DNA of 33,461 nucleotides from CAXBPY01 sp003455275 (GTDB lineage Bacteria > Bacteroidota > Bacteroidia > Chitinophagales > UBA10324): assembly GCA_963977675.1 (NCBI GenBank), contig CAXBPY010000033.1:1-33461 (forward strand), written 5' to 3'. A program made the translations under genes and the position numbers. The notes under the pieces were generated by a model that was given only the letters and a program-made list of their open reading frames with translations, had not been told where the DNA came from and did not search any database. Below, piece after piece: positions 7,854-15,997 of this stretch (positions are counted from its first letter, which is position 1; the number at the start of each line of letters is the position of its first letter).

Positions 7854-9113
7854 ATGGCTGAAGTAATCCGAATGCCCCGCATGAGTGATACGATGACGGA
7901 AGGAGTGATAGTTGCATGGCACAAAAAAGTTGGCGACAAAGTGAAGAGCGGCGACCTGATGGCTGAGATTGAAACAGACAAAGCGGTTATGGAATTTGAA
8001 AGTTTTCAGGATGGCGTGTTGCTTTATATAGGCGCTGAAAAAGGAGCCGCTGTTCCGGTAGATTCGGTCATTGCAGTTCTCGGCAAAGAAGGCGAAGATT
8101 ACAAAACTGCCCTTGCAGGGGCAAGCATTGCACCTGCAGCTAAAGAAGATAAACAAGTTAGTGATCCGGCGAAAGCTGAAGCTACAGCAGAATCACCTTT
8201 GATATCATCAACAACGGCATCTAATATTTCCGGACCTACTCCAATCTTAGTTTCTCAATCTTCAAATGGAAGAATTAAAGCATCTCCACTAGCTAAGAAA
8301 ATTGCCATTGAGTCAGGAGTAAATATTTCACAGATCACAGGCAGCGGACCTGAAGGCCGGATAATTAAGGACGATGTGGAACAATTTCTTTCATCAGGCA
8401 AAAAATCAGTTCAACCAGTTGTGGTGGGGAAAGAAAGTTATGAGGAGGTACCAGTTTCTCAAATGAGGAAAACTATTGCCCGCCGTTTGGCTGAAAGCAA
8501 ATTCAGTGCACCACATTTTTACCTGAAGATGAACATTGCTATGGATAAAGCCATGGATGCACGCAAACAGTTGAATGATTATTTGCAGGAAAAAATTTCA
8601 ATCAATGATTTTGTAATAAAAGCCAGCGCACTAGCTCTTCGTGAAAATCCGAAAGTAAATTCATCATGGTTAGGTGATAAGATTCGCTACAATCATCACA
8701 TACATATTGGAATGGCAGTGGCCGTGGAAGAAGGGTTGCTTGTTCCGGTCATTAAGTTCGCAGATCAGAAAAATTTTCAACAGATTTCTTCCGAAGCAAA
8801 AGCATTTGGAGCCAAAGCAAAAGAGAAAAAACTTCAACCATCTGATTGGGAGGGTAACACATTTACGATTTCAAATCTCGGTATGATGGATATTGATGAA
8901 TTTACTGCCATCATTAATCCTCCTGACTCATGCATTCTTGCTGTTGGTAAAATTCGTGAGTCGGCAGTGTTTGAAGGAGAAGAAGTGAAACCTGCACATT
9001 TCATGACTGTTACACTAAGCTGCGATCACAGAGTGGTGGATGGTGCCACAGGTGCTAAGTTTCTTCAGTCGCTGAAGAAGTATTTAGAAAACCCTGTTAC
9101 TCTTTTTCTATAA
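7854..9113 (+). CDS. pdhC: Pyruvate dehydrogenase complex E2, dihydrolipoamide acetyltransferase
   Basis: A 419-residue cytoplasmic E2 enzyme that transfers acetyl groups from lipoyl-lysine to CoA. Domains in order: one lipoyl domain at about residues 1-80 with the lipoylation site ETDKA (Lys43); an Ala/Pro/Ser-rich linker; a peripheral-subunit-binding domain at about 140-180 (ASPLAKKIA...GSGPEGRI); and the catalytic acyltransferase domain from about 195 to the end with the active-site motif DHRVVDG (His392, Asp396). The start MAEVIRMPRMSDTMTEG is typical for the pyruvate enzyme; a 2-oxoglutarate or branched-chain E2 is less likely. No E1 or E3 gene is adjacent, so the complex is assembled from separate loci. 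The following DinB-family gene begins 63 bases later. Confidence 0.93.
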   Translation: MAEVIRMPRMSDTMTEGVIVAWHKKVGDKVKSGDLMAEIETDKAVMEFESFQDGVLLYIGAEKGAAVPVDSVIAVLGKEGEDYKTALAGASIAPAAKEDKQVSDPAKAEATAESPLISSTTASNISGPTPILVSQSSNGRIKASPLAKKIAIESGVNISQITGSGPEGRIIKDDVEQFLSSGKKSVQPVVVGKESYEEVPVSQMRKTIARRLAESKFSAPHFYLKMNIAMDKAMDARKQLNDYLQEKISINDFVIKASALALRENPKVNSSWLGDKIRYNHHIHIGMAVAVEEGLLVPVIKFADQKNFQQISSEAKAFGAKAKEKKLQPSDWEGNTFTISNLGMMDIDEFTAIINPPDSCILAVGKIRESAVFEGEEVKPAHFMTVTLSCDHRVVDGATGAKFLQSLKKYLENPVTLFL

Positions 9114-9176
9114 GAATTGTAGAAGAAAAGTTTACAAAAGATTTTTTTGGCTTTCTTTAGCATTCAGAATTTCTGA

Positions 9177-9689
9177 ATGGCACTTAACACCTATATCCAG
9201 CTTTGTACTGCAAGTAATGTTTGGGCTAACTCTCAATTATGCAAGGTAGCCCTTGAGATGGATTTAGATGAATTTGAAAGGGAGCGCGTCAGCAGTTTCA
9301 CTTCAATCAAGAAAACATTTTTGCACCTTTGGGATGCAGAATATATCTGGTTAACGAGATTGCAAGACGAGCCCTTGGGTGAAGTGCCGGGAAAATTTTT
9401 TAGCGGGACAAGAGAAAAACTGCTTAATCAGTTTTTGGAAACCAGTGTCGCTTTTGATGAGTTTGCTTCGTGCCTCGATATTCTGACTTTAGAAAAAGTG
9501 ATGGAATATAAAACCTTAAATGGTGAACCCTGCCGCAATAAAATGTTTGAATCCATTCTGCATTGTATGAATCACAGTACTTATCACCGCGGGCAATTGG
9601 TTACACTTTTCAGGCAAGCCGGCATCACCTCTCTTCCGGCTACAGATCTGATTCAATTTGTGAGGAATCGGCAACTAAAGAAACACTGA
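9177..9689 (+). CDS. DinB-family metal-binding protein
   Basis: A 170-residue cytoplasmic four-helix-bundle protein of the DinB/YfiT type. The three metal-binding histidines are visible: His50 in FLHLWDAEYIW, and His133 and His137 in CMNHSTYHRGQ, the last being the family signature. Length is typical. Members include thiol transferases and many proteins of unknown role, often induced by DNA damage, so the reaction here is open. The start is ATG 9177. It sits between E2 and the DUF5916 gene, 70 bases from the latter's likely start. Confidence 0.9.
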   Translation: MALNTYIQLCTASNVWANSQLCKVALEMDLDEFERERVSSFTSIKKTFLHLWDAEYIWLTRLQDEPLGEVPGKFFSGTREKLLNQFLETSVAFDEFASCLDILTLEKVMEYKTLNGEPCRNKMFESILHCMNHSTYHRGQLVTLFRQAGITSLPATDLIQFVRNRQLKKH

Positions 9690-9759
9690 TTATCACTCCA
9701 ACATTTTTCTGTTGGCAGAAAAGTGGTTATCGCTTAAGCATGATTTTATGTTTGTGAAA

Positions 9760-12000
9760 ATGAATCTCAGAAAACTATTTCTGTTCGCAGTAATTTTTTC
9801 TTCACTTGCATTTGTTTGGAAAAATATTTCTGCTCAAACTATTCAGGAAAAATATTTATTGCATATACATAAAACTTCATCTCCTATTGTAATTGATGGC
9901 GTGCTCAATGATGACGGCTGGAAGAATGCGGAAGTTGCCAATAATTTTTTTGAGGTTTTGCCTTACGATACTTCATTTTCCAAAACAGAAACTGAATGCC
10001 GTGTTGCATACGATGAAAAATATTTTTATGTAAGCGCTGTTTGTTATGACAAAATAGAAGGTGAGTACATAACCCAATCTCTCAAGCGCGATTTTTCATT
10101 TCCAATTACCGATGCATTTGCTGTGGTTCTTGATCCATACCTTGACCAAACCAATGGATTCAATTTCGGAGTGAATCCATATAATGTACAGCGCGAAGGA
10201 AGTGTAGATAACGGCGGGGCATTTGGTGTTACAACAGATTGGAATTGTAAATGGTTTTCTGCAACAATCAGAAATAAAGAAAAATGGACCTGCGAATTCG
10301 CCATTCCATTCAACAGTATTCGATACAAACCAAATTCTGACAAGTGGTTTATTAATTTCATAAGGAATGATTTAAAAAGAAATGAGCTTTCGACCTGGGC
10401 GCCTGTGCCGCGCACTTACAACCCCAGTTCGCTGGCATTTACAGGAACACTGATGTGGGATTCGCCTCCGGTAAAAGCAGGCACAAATATTTCCCTGATT
10501 CCATATGCAATTACTTCGATTGGAACCGTATCATCAGACGGAAATAAAGTAAGTATAAAACCAAATGCAGGGCTCGATGCAAAAGTTGGTGTAAGCAGTT
10601 CGCTGAATTTGGATGTTACAGCTAATCCTGATTTCTCACAAGTGGAAGTAGATGCACAACAAACCAACCTTACACGATACAACATTTTTTATCCTGAGAA
10701 AAGAAATTTTTTTATAGAGAACAGCGATTTGTTTGGTCAGTTTGGGTTTAGGCAAATTCGTCCATTCTTTTCAAGACAAATTGGATTGTCGAATGGAAAT
10801 GTAATACCTATTCAAGGCGGACTAAGACTGAGCGGAAAGTTTTCTCCTAAAGATCGAATCGGAATTATGACTATTCAAACTGCCGATGATTCCATCGGAA
10901 GTTCAGGCATAATTGGCCAGAACTATTCCGTGATTGCCTATCAAAGAAAAATTTTTGCACGATCCAATATTGCATTCCTTGCTGTAAACCGGCAGGGCTT
11001 TGATCATTTTGAATATGATAGAAAAAATTTTAATCGTGTTGGAGGCCTGCAATACAATCTTGCTTCGGCCAGTAACAAAGTTGTAGGTGTCTTTTTCTTT
11101 ATGTATTCAAATAACAATGTGAGCAGTTTCCTCTCCTATTCGCATGCAGCATTCCTTCTTTATAATGATTCAAAGTGGGCGCTGGAATATAATCATGAAT
11201 ATGTAGGCAAAAATTTTCTTGCCGATGTAGGATTCACTCCCCGGATTTATAATTACGATGCTTCAACCCAAAAGGTGATCAGAGATTCATACTGGCGATT
11301 GGAGCCAAGTGTAGCGAGAAAGTTTTACCCGGGAGGAACTTTGAAATCTATGATCAATAATTTCAAAGTTGAATTTTATAGCAGTGATTATTTCAAAGAC
11401 AATTACTCGCCAACTGAATTATTCAACCAGGTTAACTTGCAAATAAATTTTCAAAGCAGTGCAATTTTGGAATTGATGGTTGATAAAACCGATTTGAACC
11501 TTCAATATGCAACTTCACTGAATCCAAAGGACACCTTGTATTTTCTTCCGGGAAAATATTCTTACACTAATTCAACATTCAATTTCAAGTCGAACCTGCG
11601 GAAAGTTTTTAATTACACTGTAAACCTTCAATATGGATCTTTTTACAATGGAGAAAAAGTAACGCTAAATTCTACAATCACCTATCGATTTCAGCCGTTC
11701 GCAAATCTCTCTGCTGCCTTTTCATATAACCGATTAAATTTCCCTGAACCATTTCTCGATTTCGAATTGTTTCTCATAGGTCCCAAACTTGAATTTACAT
11801 TCACCAATAATTTTTTCCTGACCACATTTCTCCAATACAACACTCAAATAGAAAACTTTAATATAAACTGCCGACTACAATGGAGATTTAAACCGCTCAG
11901 CGATTTATATATTGTTTATTCAGATAACTACGATACCAATAATTTTGGAAATAAGAACCGCGCATTGGTATTAAAATTTAATTACTGGTTCAGCATTTAA
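9760..12000 (+). CDS. Secreted DUF5916 protein with N-terminal CBM9-like domain
   Basis: About 746 residues from ATG 9760; alternatives in frame are ATG 9748 and TTG 9712, but 9760 gives the neatest signal peptide (MNLRKLFLFAVIFSSLAF, ending ISAQ). After it, residues about 40-230 form a carbohydrate-binding family 9-like (DOMON-type) domain with the characteristic PIVIDGVLNDDGW start and FAIPFNSIRY end. The rest matches DUF5916, with DANPDFSQVEVDAQ-like sequence (here TANPDFSQVEVDAQQTNL), YPEKRNFFIENSDLF, and alternating aromatic strands suggesting an outer-membrane barrel that ends LKFNYWFSI. Function of the family is not established. The pcm gene starts one base after its stop, so the two are probably co-transcribed. 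Confidence 0.88.
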   Translation: MNLRKLFLFAVIFSSLAFVWKNISAQTIQEKYLLHIHKTSSPIVIDGVLNDDGWKNAEVANNFFEVLPYDTSFSKTETECRVAYDEKYFYVSAVCYDKIEGEYITQSLKRDFSFPITDAFAVVLDPYLDQTNGFNFGVNPYNVQREGSVDNGGAFGVTTDWNCKWFSATIRNKEKWTCEFAIPFNSIRYKPNSDKWFINFIRNDLKRNELSTWAPVPRTYNPSSLAFTGTLMWDSPPVKAGTNISLIPYAITSIGTVSSDGNKVSIKPNAGLDAKVGVSSSLNLDVTANPDFSQVEVDAQQTNLTRYNIFYPEKRNFFIENSDLFGQFGFRQIRPFFSRQIGLSNGNVIPIQGGLRLSGKFSPKDRIGIMTIQTADDSIGSSGIIGQNYSVIAYQRKIFARSNIAFLAVNRQGFDHFEYDRKNFNRVGGLQYNLASASNKVVGVFFFMYSNNNVSSFLSYSHAAFLLYNDSKWALEYNHEYVGKNFLADVGFTPRIYNYDASTQKVIRDSYWRLEPSVARKFYPGGTLKSMINNFKVEFYSSDYFKDNYSPTELFNQVNLQINFQSSAILELMVDKTDLNLQYATSLNPKDTLYFLPGKYSYTNSTFNFKSNLRKVFNYTVNLQYGSFYNGEKVTLNSTITYRFQPFANLSAAFSYNRLNFPEPFLDFELFLIGPKLEFTFTNNFFLTTFLQYNTQIENFNINCRLQWRFKPLSDLYIVYSDNYDTNNFGNKNRALVLKFNYWFSI

Positions 12001-12001
12001 T

Positions 12002-12667
12002 ATGATTAACAAAGAACAACTTGATACTTATCGCCACAAAGGGATGAGAAAAAAATTGGTAGAAGCAGTGGCTAAGCGAGGAATAACTAACAAAGATGTT
12101 TTAAGGGCAATTGATGAGGTACCTCGCCATTTGTATTTTTTCGATTCGGTTTTTCTTAAGCGGGCTTATGATGATAATGCATTCCCAATTGGCGAAGGCC
12201 AAACTATTTCGCAGCCATACACTGTAGCTTATCAGTCATCATTATTGGAGATAAAAAAAGGTGACAAAGTGTTGGAAGTAGGAACCGGAAGCGGTTATCA
12301 GGCATCGGTTCTTGCACAATTAGGCGCCAAAGTTTTTTCTATTGAAAGGCAAAAAAAGCTTTTTGATAAAACAAAAATTCTACTCAGTGACCTGGGATAT
12401 TCATCTTCAGTCAAGTGTTTCTATGGAGATGGATTTGCAGGGCTTCCGCTTTATGCACCATTTGATAAAATAATTGTAACTGCTGCAGCACCTTTTGTTC
12501 CTGATTCACTTCTTGGTCAAATGAAAATCGGCGCCATGTTGGTAATACCAGTAGGTGAAAATATACAAACCATGAAGCGCATTATCAGGGTGAATGAAAC
12601 AGAATGGAAGGAGGAATTATTTGACAATTTCAGATTTGTTCCGATGCTTGAAGGGAAGTCAAACTGA
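12002..12667 (+). CDS. pcm: Protein-L-isoaspartate O-methyltransferase
   Basis: A 221-residue cytoplasmic enzyme that methylates isoaspartyl residues in damaged proteins using S-adenosylmethionine, starting their repair. Hallmarks are FPIGEGQTISQPYTVA (residues 61-76, containing the conserved Ser70 region) and the AdoMet-binding motif VLEVGTGSGYQ (90-100), then IIVTAAAPFVPDSLL. Length is typical of bacterial Pcm. The ATG lies one base after the stop of the DUF5916 gene, suggesting translational coupling. It is followed by 116 bases containing the promoter of the next gene. Confidence 0.95.
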   Translation: MINKEQLDTYRHKGMRKKLVEAVAKRGITNKDVLRAIDEVPRHLYFFDSVFLKRAYDDNAFPIGEGQTISQPYTVAYQSSLLEIKKGDKVLEVGTGSGYQASVLAQLGAKVFSIERQKKLFDKTKILLSDLGYSSSVKCFYGDGFAGLPLYAPFDKIIVTAAAPFVPDSLLGQMKIGAMLVIPVGENIQTMKRIIRVNETEWKEELFDNFRFVPMLEGKSN

Positions 12668-12737
12668 CCTTTAATTTGAACATGTAATCATCATGCAACC
12701 AAATATCAGGTTTCAATATCTGAGAAAAGTTTTCACA

Positions 12738-12745
12738 TATATTTG
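12738..12745 (+). promoter_or_regulatory. Candidate -7 box for the lipoprotein gene at 12784
   Basis: TATATTTG matches TAnnTTTG exactly, 38 bases before the ATG at 12784. The leader that follows is A/C-rich (repeated AACAAC), without a Shine-Dalgarno sequence, as is usual in Bacteroidota. The -33 match (TTTC at 12711) is off-spaced. Confidence 0.45.
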
Positions 12746-12783
12746 TCCGCAACACAACAACAAAAACAACAACCAATAATTAC

Positions 12784-13386
12784 ATGAAAAAGCTTCTCTT
12801 AATTGTATTAGCTGTTATTGCATCAGGAATCATTTTCGATGCCTGCAAAAAAGGCCCCGAAGATCCTTTTCTTACTTTCCGTTCTCGTAAGGAAAGAATG
12901 ACAGGAAAGTGGCTGGTAAATACTTATCTGTTTAATACTGCAGATTCTTTGATTGATAATGTTTCTCCAAAAGATACTACTTCTCCCACCTTTGGTTGTG
13001 TTGGGACTATCACATACACAAAACACAAGCAGTATGTATGGGAATTTGATAAAAATGGATTGTACTCTATGACCTCTACCAAAACATGGATGGTTGATAG
13101 AGATTGGTCAGTTCAAACTCCTGAATGTACAGATTCAACTGCATATCCCTGGACTGATTCCATTACCATAATTAAAGGATTATGGACATTTGGAGGAGGT
13201 GTAGGTTCTTATCATAGTAAGCAACTGCTCGAATTAACTGATGGTGTTGACCAGGTAACCGGAACATCTTATGAAATAGTTGAACTTCGCGAAAAGGAGT
13301 TGAAAGTTCGCAAGACATACACAAGACTTACCGATGGAGTTGTGATTCGCGAAGAATGGACATTAGAACCGTATGTTGCCCCTTAA
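12784..13386 (+). CDS. Small lipoprotein, lipocalin-like or DUF5004-like
   Basis: A 200-residue lipoprotein: signal peptide MKKLLLIVLAVIASGIIF with lipobox FDAC (Cys21) followed by KK. The mature protein begins with a GKWLVNTY strand and continues with repeated strand-turn patterns (YVWEFDKNGLYSM, GLWTFGG, LLELTDG, EEWTLEPY), the arrangement of small Bacteroidetes lipocalin-like lipoproteins. It has a pair of extracytoplasmic cysteines (CVGTI and PECTD) that could form a disulphide. No ligand can be assigned. It has its own candidate promoter and ends just before a strong terminator shared with the convergent smpB block. Confidence 0.78.
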   Translation: MKKLLLIVLAVIASGIIFDACKKGPEDPFLTFRSRKERMTGKWLVNTYLFNTADSLIDNVSPKDTTSPTFGCVGTITYTKHKQYVWEFDKNGLYSMTSTKTWMVDRDWSVQTPECTDSTAYPWTDSITIIKGLWTFGGGVGSYHSKQLLELTDGVDQVTGTSYEIVELREKELKVRKTYTRLTDGVVIREEWTLEPYVAP

Positions 13387-13406
13387 TTCTTATTGAAACA
13401 TTTCTT

Positions 13407-13438
13407 AAAAGCCCATCAAATTTTTTTGAGGGGCTTTT
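13407..13438. terminator. Bidirectional intrinsic terminator
   Basis: AAAAGCCC (13407-13414) pairs with GGGCTTTT (13431-13438), and TCAAA pairs with TTTGA inside the loop, making a long hairpin with T/A tracts on both sides. It lies between the convergent lipoprotein gene (ending 13386) and smpB (ending 13444 on the minus strand), so it can stop transcription from both directions. Confidence 0.85.
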
Positions 13439-13443
13439 TTATT

Positions 13444-13908
13444 TTATCGCTCCTTCATTATCCGGTCGAGCTCGCGTTTTTGTTCTCGCGATTTGATTGA
13501 GTCGCGTTTGTCATGTGTTTTTTTTCCGCGCACTAATCCAATTTCAATTTTTGCCAACCCTCTGTCTGAAAAGAAAATGCTGATTGGAACAATTGTAAAT
13601 CCTCGCTCCTTAACTTTCGATTTGAGTTTGTCGAGTTCCCTTTTTTTCAAAAGTAATTTCCGTTCCCGCATTGGTTCATGATTAAAATGAGAACCCTTCT
13701 CGTATGCGCTAATGTTGAGGTGTTTCACCCACAAATCATTTTTATCAAACTGGCAAAATGCGTCGCCCATATTGGCCTTTCCTTGTCTTAAACTCTTCAC
13801 TTCTGTTCCGGTAAGCATAATTCCGGCAATGAATTTTTCCATCACCTCATATTCAAACAAAGCGCGCTTATTGTTAATGACTGGATTTTTAAAAGAGGAT
13901 TCCTTCAT
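13444..13908 (-). CDS. smpB: SsrA-binding protein SmpB
   Basis: A 154-residue cytoplasmic protein that binds tmRNA and delivers it to stalled ribosomes in trans-translation. Signatures are FEYEVMEKFIAGIMLTGTEV near the N-terminus, SLRQGKANM, HLNISAYEKGSHFNHEP, and the basic C-terminal tail beginning GLVRGKKTHDKRDSIKSRE, which reaches into the decoding centre in characterised homologues. Length and order are normal. It is the last gene of a minus-strand block and starts three bases after the thioesterase-like gene ends, so they are very probably co-transcribed. Confidence 0.97.
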   Translation of the reverse strand: MKESSFKNPVINNKRALFEYEVMEKFIAGIMLTGTEVKSLRQGKANMGDAFCQFDKNDLWVKHLNISAYEKGSHFNHEPMRERKLLLKKRELDKLKSKVKERGFTIVPISIFFSDRGLAKIEIGLVRGKKTHDKRDSIKSREQKRELDRIMKER

Positions 13909-13911
13909 TAT

Positions 13912-14301
13912 TCAAATGTTGCGAAACAGTTGTTCCAGTTTTTCTTTCTTCAGAATTTTCTGACCGGTTTCACCCACAGCAATCAGGCGCTGACCACAGT
14001 GCGCTTCGAAAGCGCAGATAATTTCGTTCTTATTCAACGAAATAAAACTGCCAGTGAAAATTACGGTACTACCAACAGCAGCAGGTGCATGATGTACTAT
14101 CTTAATCATTGTTCCGATTCCTTCTTCATCATCTTCCTTCATATCCAAAACGAAAAGTCGGCAAACCCATTCCGCATCGCGGGCCATAGAATAAGTGCTA
14201 TAAACATTATGAAGTTTCCCTTCCGGAAAATTCACCGTGTCATTTTCATTCACAACATGAGTAAATGATTTTTTATCGCCACACTTAAAAATATTTTTCA
14301 T
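13912..14301 (-). CDS. Hot-dog-fold thioesterase, FlK (fluoroacetyl-CoA thioesterase)-like
   Basis: A 129-residue cytoplasmic protein with the layout of FlK-like single-domain hot-dog thioesterases: a variable N-terminus, a Ser/Thr-bearing helix (STYSMARDAEW), an acidic segment (DDEEGIGTM), the strand-turn VHHAPAAVGSTV with candidate catalytic His70/His71, then two long strands and a terminal GETGQKIL. The closest characterised relative detoxifies fluoroacetyl-CoA, but most family members have unknown acyl-CoA substrates, so no substrate is assigned. It lies between pafA (9 bases) and smpB (3 bases) in the same direction. Confidence in fold is moderate and in function low. Confidence 0.7.
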   Translation of the reverse strand: MKNIFKCGDKKSFTHVVNENDTVNFPEGKLHNVYSTYSMARDAEWVCRLFVLDMKEDDEEGIGTMIKIVHHAPAAVGSTVIFTGSFISLNKNEIICAFEAHCGQRLIAVGETGQKILKKEKLEQLFRNI

Positions 14302-14310
14302 TTGAATCAG

Positions 14311-15939
14311 TCACTTGGTCAGTTCAATCACTTCACCAATGCTGCCATTGGGTTCCTGAATATTCAAAAGATTGGAGATAGTTGGAGAAATGTCGGTGAT
14401 ATGATGAAGCGAATTGTCATCACCGGATTTTACTTTCCATCCATACCATAAGAGCGGAACATGTGTGTCATAGGAATACACAGCACCATGAGTAGTTCCT
14501 CTTTCTCGAAAACCGCCAAACCAATATGGTTCGTAGAGCAACATGATGTCGCCGCTTCTTTTTGGATTGAAACTATTTCCAAGAATATTTTTAATCGATG
14601 CAGGAATTGTAGTTTCATTTAGTTTAGAAATGTCGAATTCATCATAGATTCCTTTTTGAGTATTTAGGAAAGGAATTAATTGAGCAAGCACATCAGTAGT
14701 TGTGATTTTTTTGGTTCTCATCAAATCATGGTTGAGATAAAGTTGCTGATTGCTGTAAGAAAGTATGAGACCTGTATCTCCATATACTGAGTTAAGAATT
14801 TTTTTCATAGAGTCCAAAAGGGCAGATTCATAAATTACTCCGGCCGGGATTTTATGCTCGCTGGCAAAAGCAGGAACAGGAGAAACGCCGTGATCAGCAG
14901 TTAAAAAAATAAGGTAATTATTTTTTCCAAGCCATGAGTCCAGGAATGAAAAAAGATCTGAAAGATCCTTATCAAGCCTGAGATAAGTATCTTCTGATTC
15001 AATAGAATTGGGGCCAAATGTGTGACCCACATAATCAGTCGCAGAAAAACTTATTGTAATAAAATCAGTGACTGACGACTTACCAAGATTTTCACTTTGT
15101 ATTGCTTCTTTCGCAAAATCCTTAAGCATGGTATTACCAAACGGGGTGTATTTAACTAAATCAAATTTTACCCATGTAGAATCTGAAAGGCGATGTGGGA
15201 AAGTTGTTTTTTTATCTGAAGGAAGTACAGATTCATAAGAATTAGAATCAGAAGTACTTTCGGTATATTGTTCAATCGGAAGCAGCGTTTCCCATGGTTG
15301 CGAAAGGTTTTTTTTCGCCAGCTGTTGTGCATTCACATTCTTTACCCATAATGGTAAATCGTTCATGTAATAAGAACTCGTAACCCAATTGCCGCTTTGA
15401 CCATCAAGCCAATAAGCTGCGTTGGCCGAATGACCCGCCGGCAGAATTGCGCCACGGTCTTTCAATGAAATACCAATCACTTTAGATTTAAAATTGTTGC
15501 TTAACCTTAATTGGTCTGTAACAGTTGTAGTCAACATTTTTTGCGGCGACATATTCCCCGATAAATCTTCCGCACCAATAGTTTTATAGTTGTTGTCACT
15601 GGTTACATAAACCATAGTTCCGGTGGTTCGGTCATACCAGTCATTTGAAACAATTCCATTTATTGCCGGAACACTTCCGGTATAGATACAAGCATGGCCC
15701 GGGCCGGTATAGGTTGGGAAATAATTGTATTGAACATTCTTGCAATTCGTACCCTGATTCATCAACCGTTTGAAACCGCCTTCAGAATATTTTGACTCGT
15801 AACGATAAAGAAAATCATATCGCATTTGATCAACAACAATTCCGACCACGAGCTTAGGTTTATCAGGAACCACAGAACTTTTCTGTGCAGGGCTACCGAA
15901 AAAACAAAAGGAGAAAAGGAGAAGAAAAAAAATTTTCAA
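14311..15939 (-). CDS. pafA: Alkaline phosphatase PafA-type phosphate monoesterase
   Basis: About 542 residues if the TTG at 15939 is the start, giving signal peptide MKIFFLLLFSFCFFGSPAQ. An ATG at 16029 would add 30 residues and overlap the upstream gene, so I prefer TTG. With it, key residues fall almost exactly where they do in the characterised PafA of Elizabethkingia: metal ligand Asp37 (VVDQMR), nucleophile Thr78 (TYTGPGHA), Asn99 (SNDWYD), Lys160 and Arg162 (SLKDRGAILPAGH). Further metal ligands are visible in DYVGHTFGP, TADHGVSP and YDTHVPLLWYG. It should release phosphate from organic esters in the periplasm or outside the cell. It lies in a minus-strand block with a T9SS gene upstream and a thioesterase downstream; a TACTTTG box lies 18 bases before the TTG. 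Confidence 0.9.
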   Translation of the reverse strand: MKIFFLLLFSFCFFGSPAQKSSVVPDKPKLVVGIVVDQMRYDFLYRYESKYSEGGFKRLMNQGTNCKNVQYNYFPTYTGPGHACIYTGSVPAINGIVSNDWYDRTTGTMVYVTSDNNYKTIGAEDLSGNMSPQKMLTTTVTDQLRLSNNFKSKVIGISLKDRGAILPAGHSANAAYWLDGQSGNWVTSSYYMNDLPLWVKNVNAQQLAKKNLSQPWETLLPIEQYTESTSDSNSYESVLPSDKKTTFPHRLSDSTWVKFDLVKYTPFGNTMLKDFAKEAIQSENLGKSSVTDFITISFSATDYVGHTFGPNSIESEDTYLRLDKDLSDLFSFLDSWLGKNNYLIFLTADHGVSPVPAFASEHKIPAGVIYESALLDSMKKILNSVYGDTGLILSYSNQQLYLNHDLMRTKKITTTDVLAQLIPFLNTQKGIYDEFDISKLNETTIPASIKNILGNSFNPKRSGDIMLLYEPYWFGGFRERGTTHGAVYSYDTHVPLLWYGWKVKSGDDNSLHHITDISPTISNLLNIQEPNGSIGEVIELTK

Positions 15940-15957
15940 TTCTGAAATAATTTTTGG

Positions 15958-15964
15958 CAAAGTA
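15958..15964 (-). promoter_or_regulatory. Candidate -7 box for pafA
   Basis: Minus-strand TACTTTG followed by CC (forward CAAAGTA) lies 18 bases before the TTG start of pafA. The same heptamer is found before the upstream gene at 17594-17600. It supports the short start of pafA, because transcripts from here would not include the ATG at 16029. A -33 element is not evident. Confidence 0.35.
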
Positions 15965-15997
15965 AAAACAGAAATGAAATAGAGAAGAAAATGAAAG

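Noticed and set aside
7755..8156. Minus-strand open frame of 133 codons across the start of the E2 gene
   Set aside because: Composition (very rich in Phe, Cys and His) is that of a shadow of the conserved lipoyl-domain coding strand.
13930..14268. Plus-strand open frame of 112 codons opposite the thioesterase-like gene
   Set aside because: It has shadow composition, while the minus strand has family motifs and operon-like spacing.
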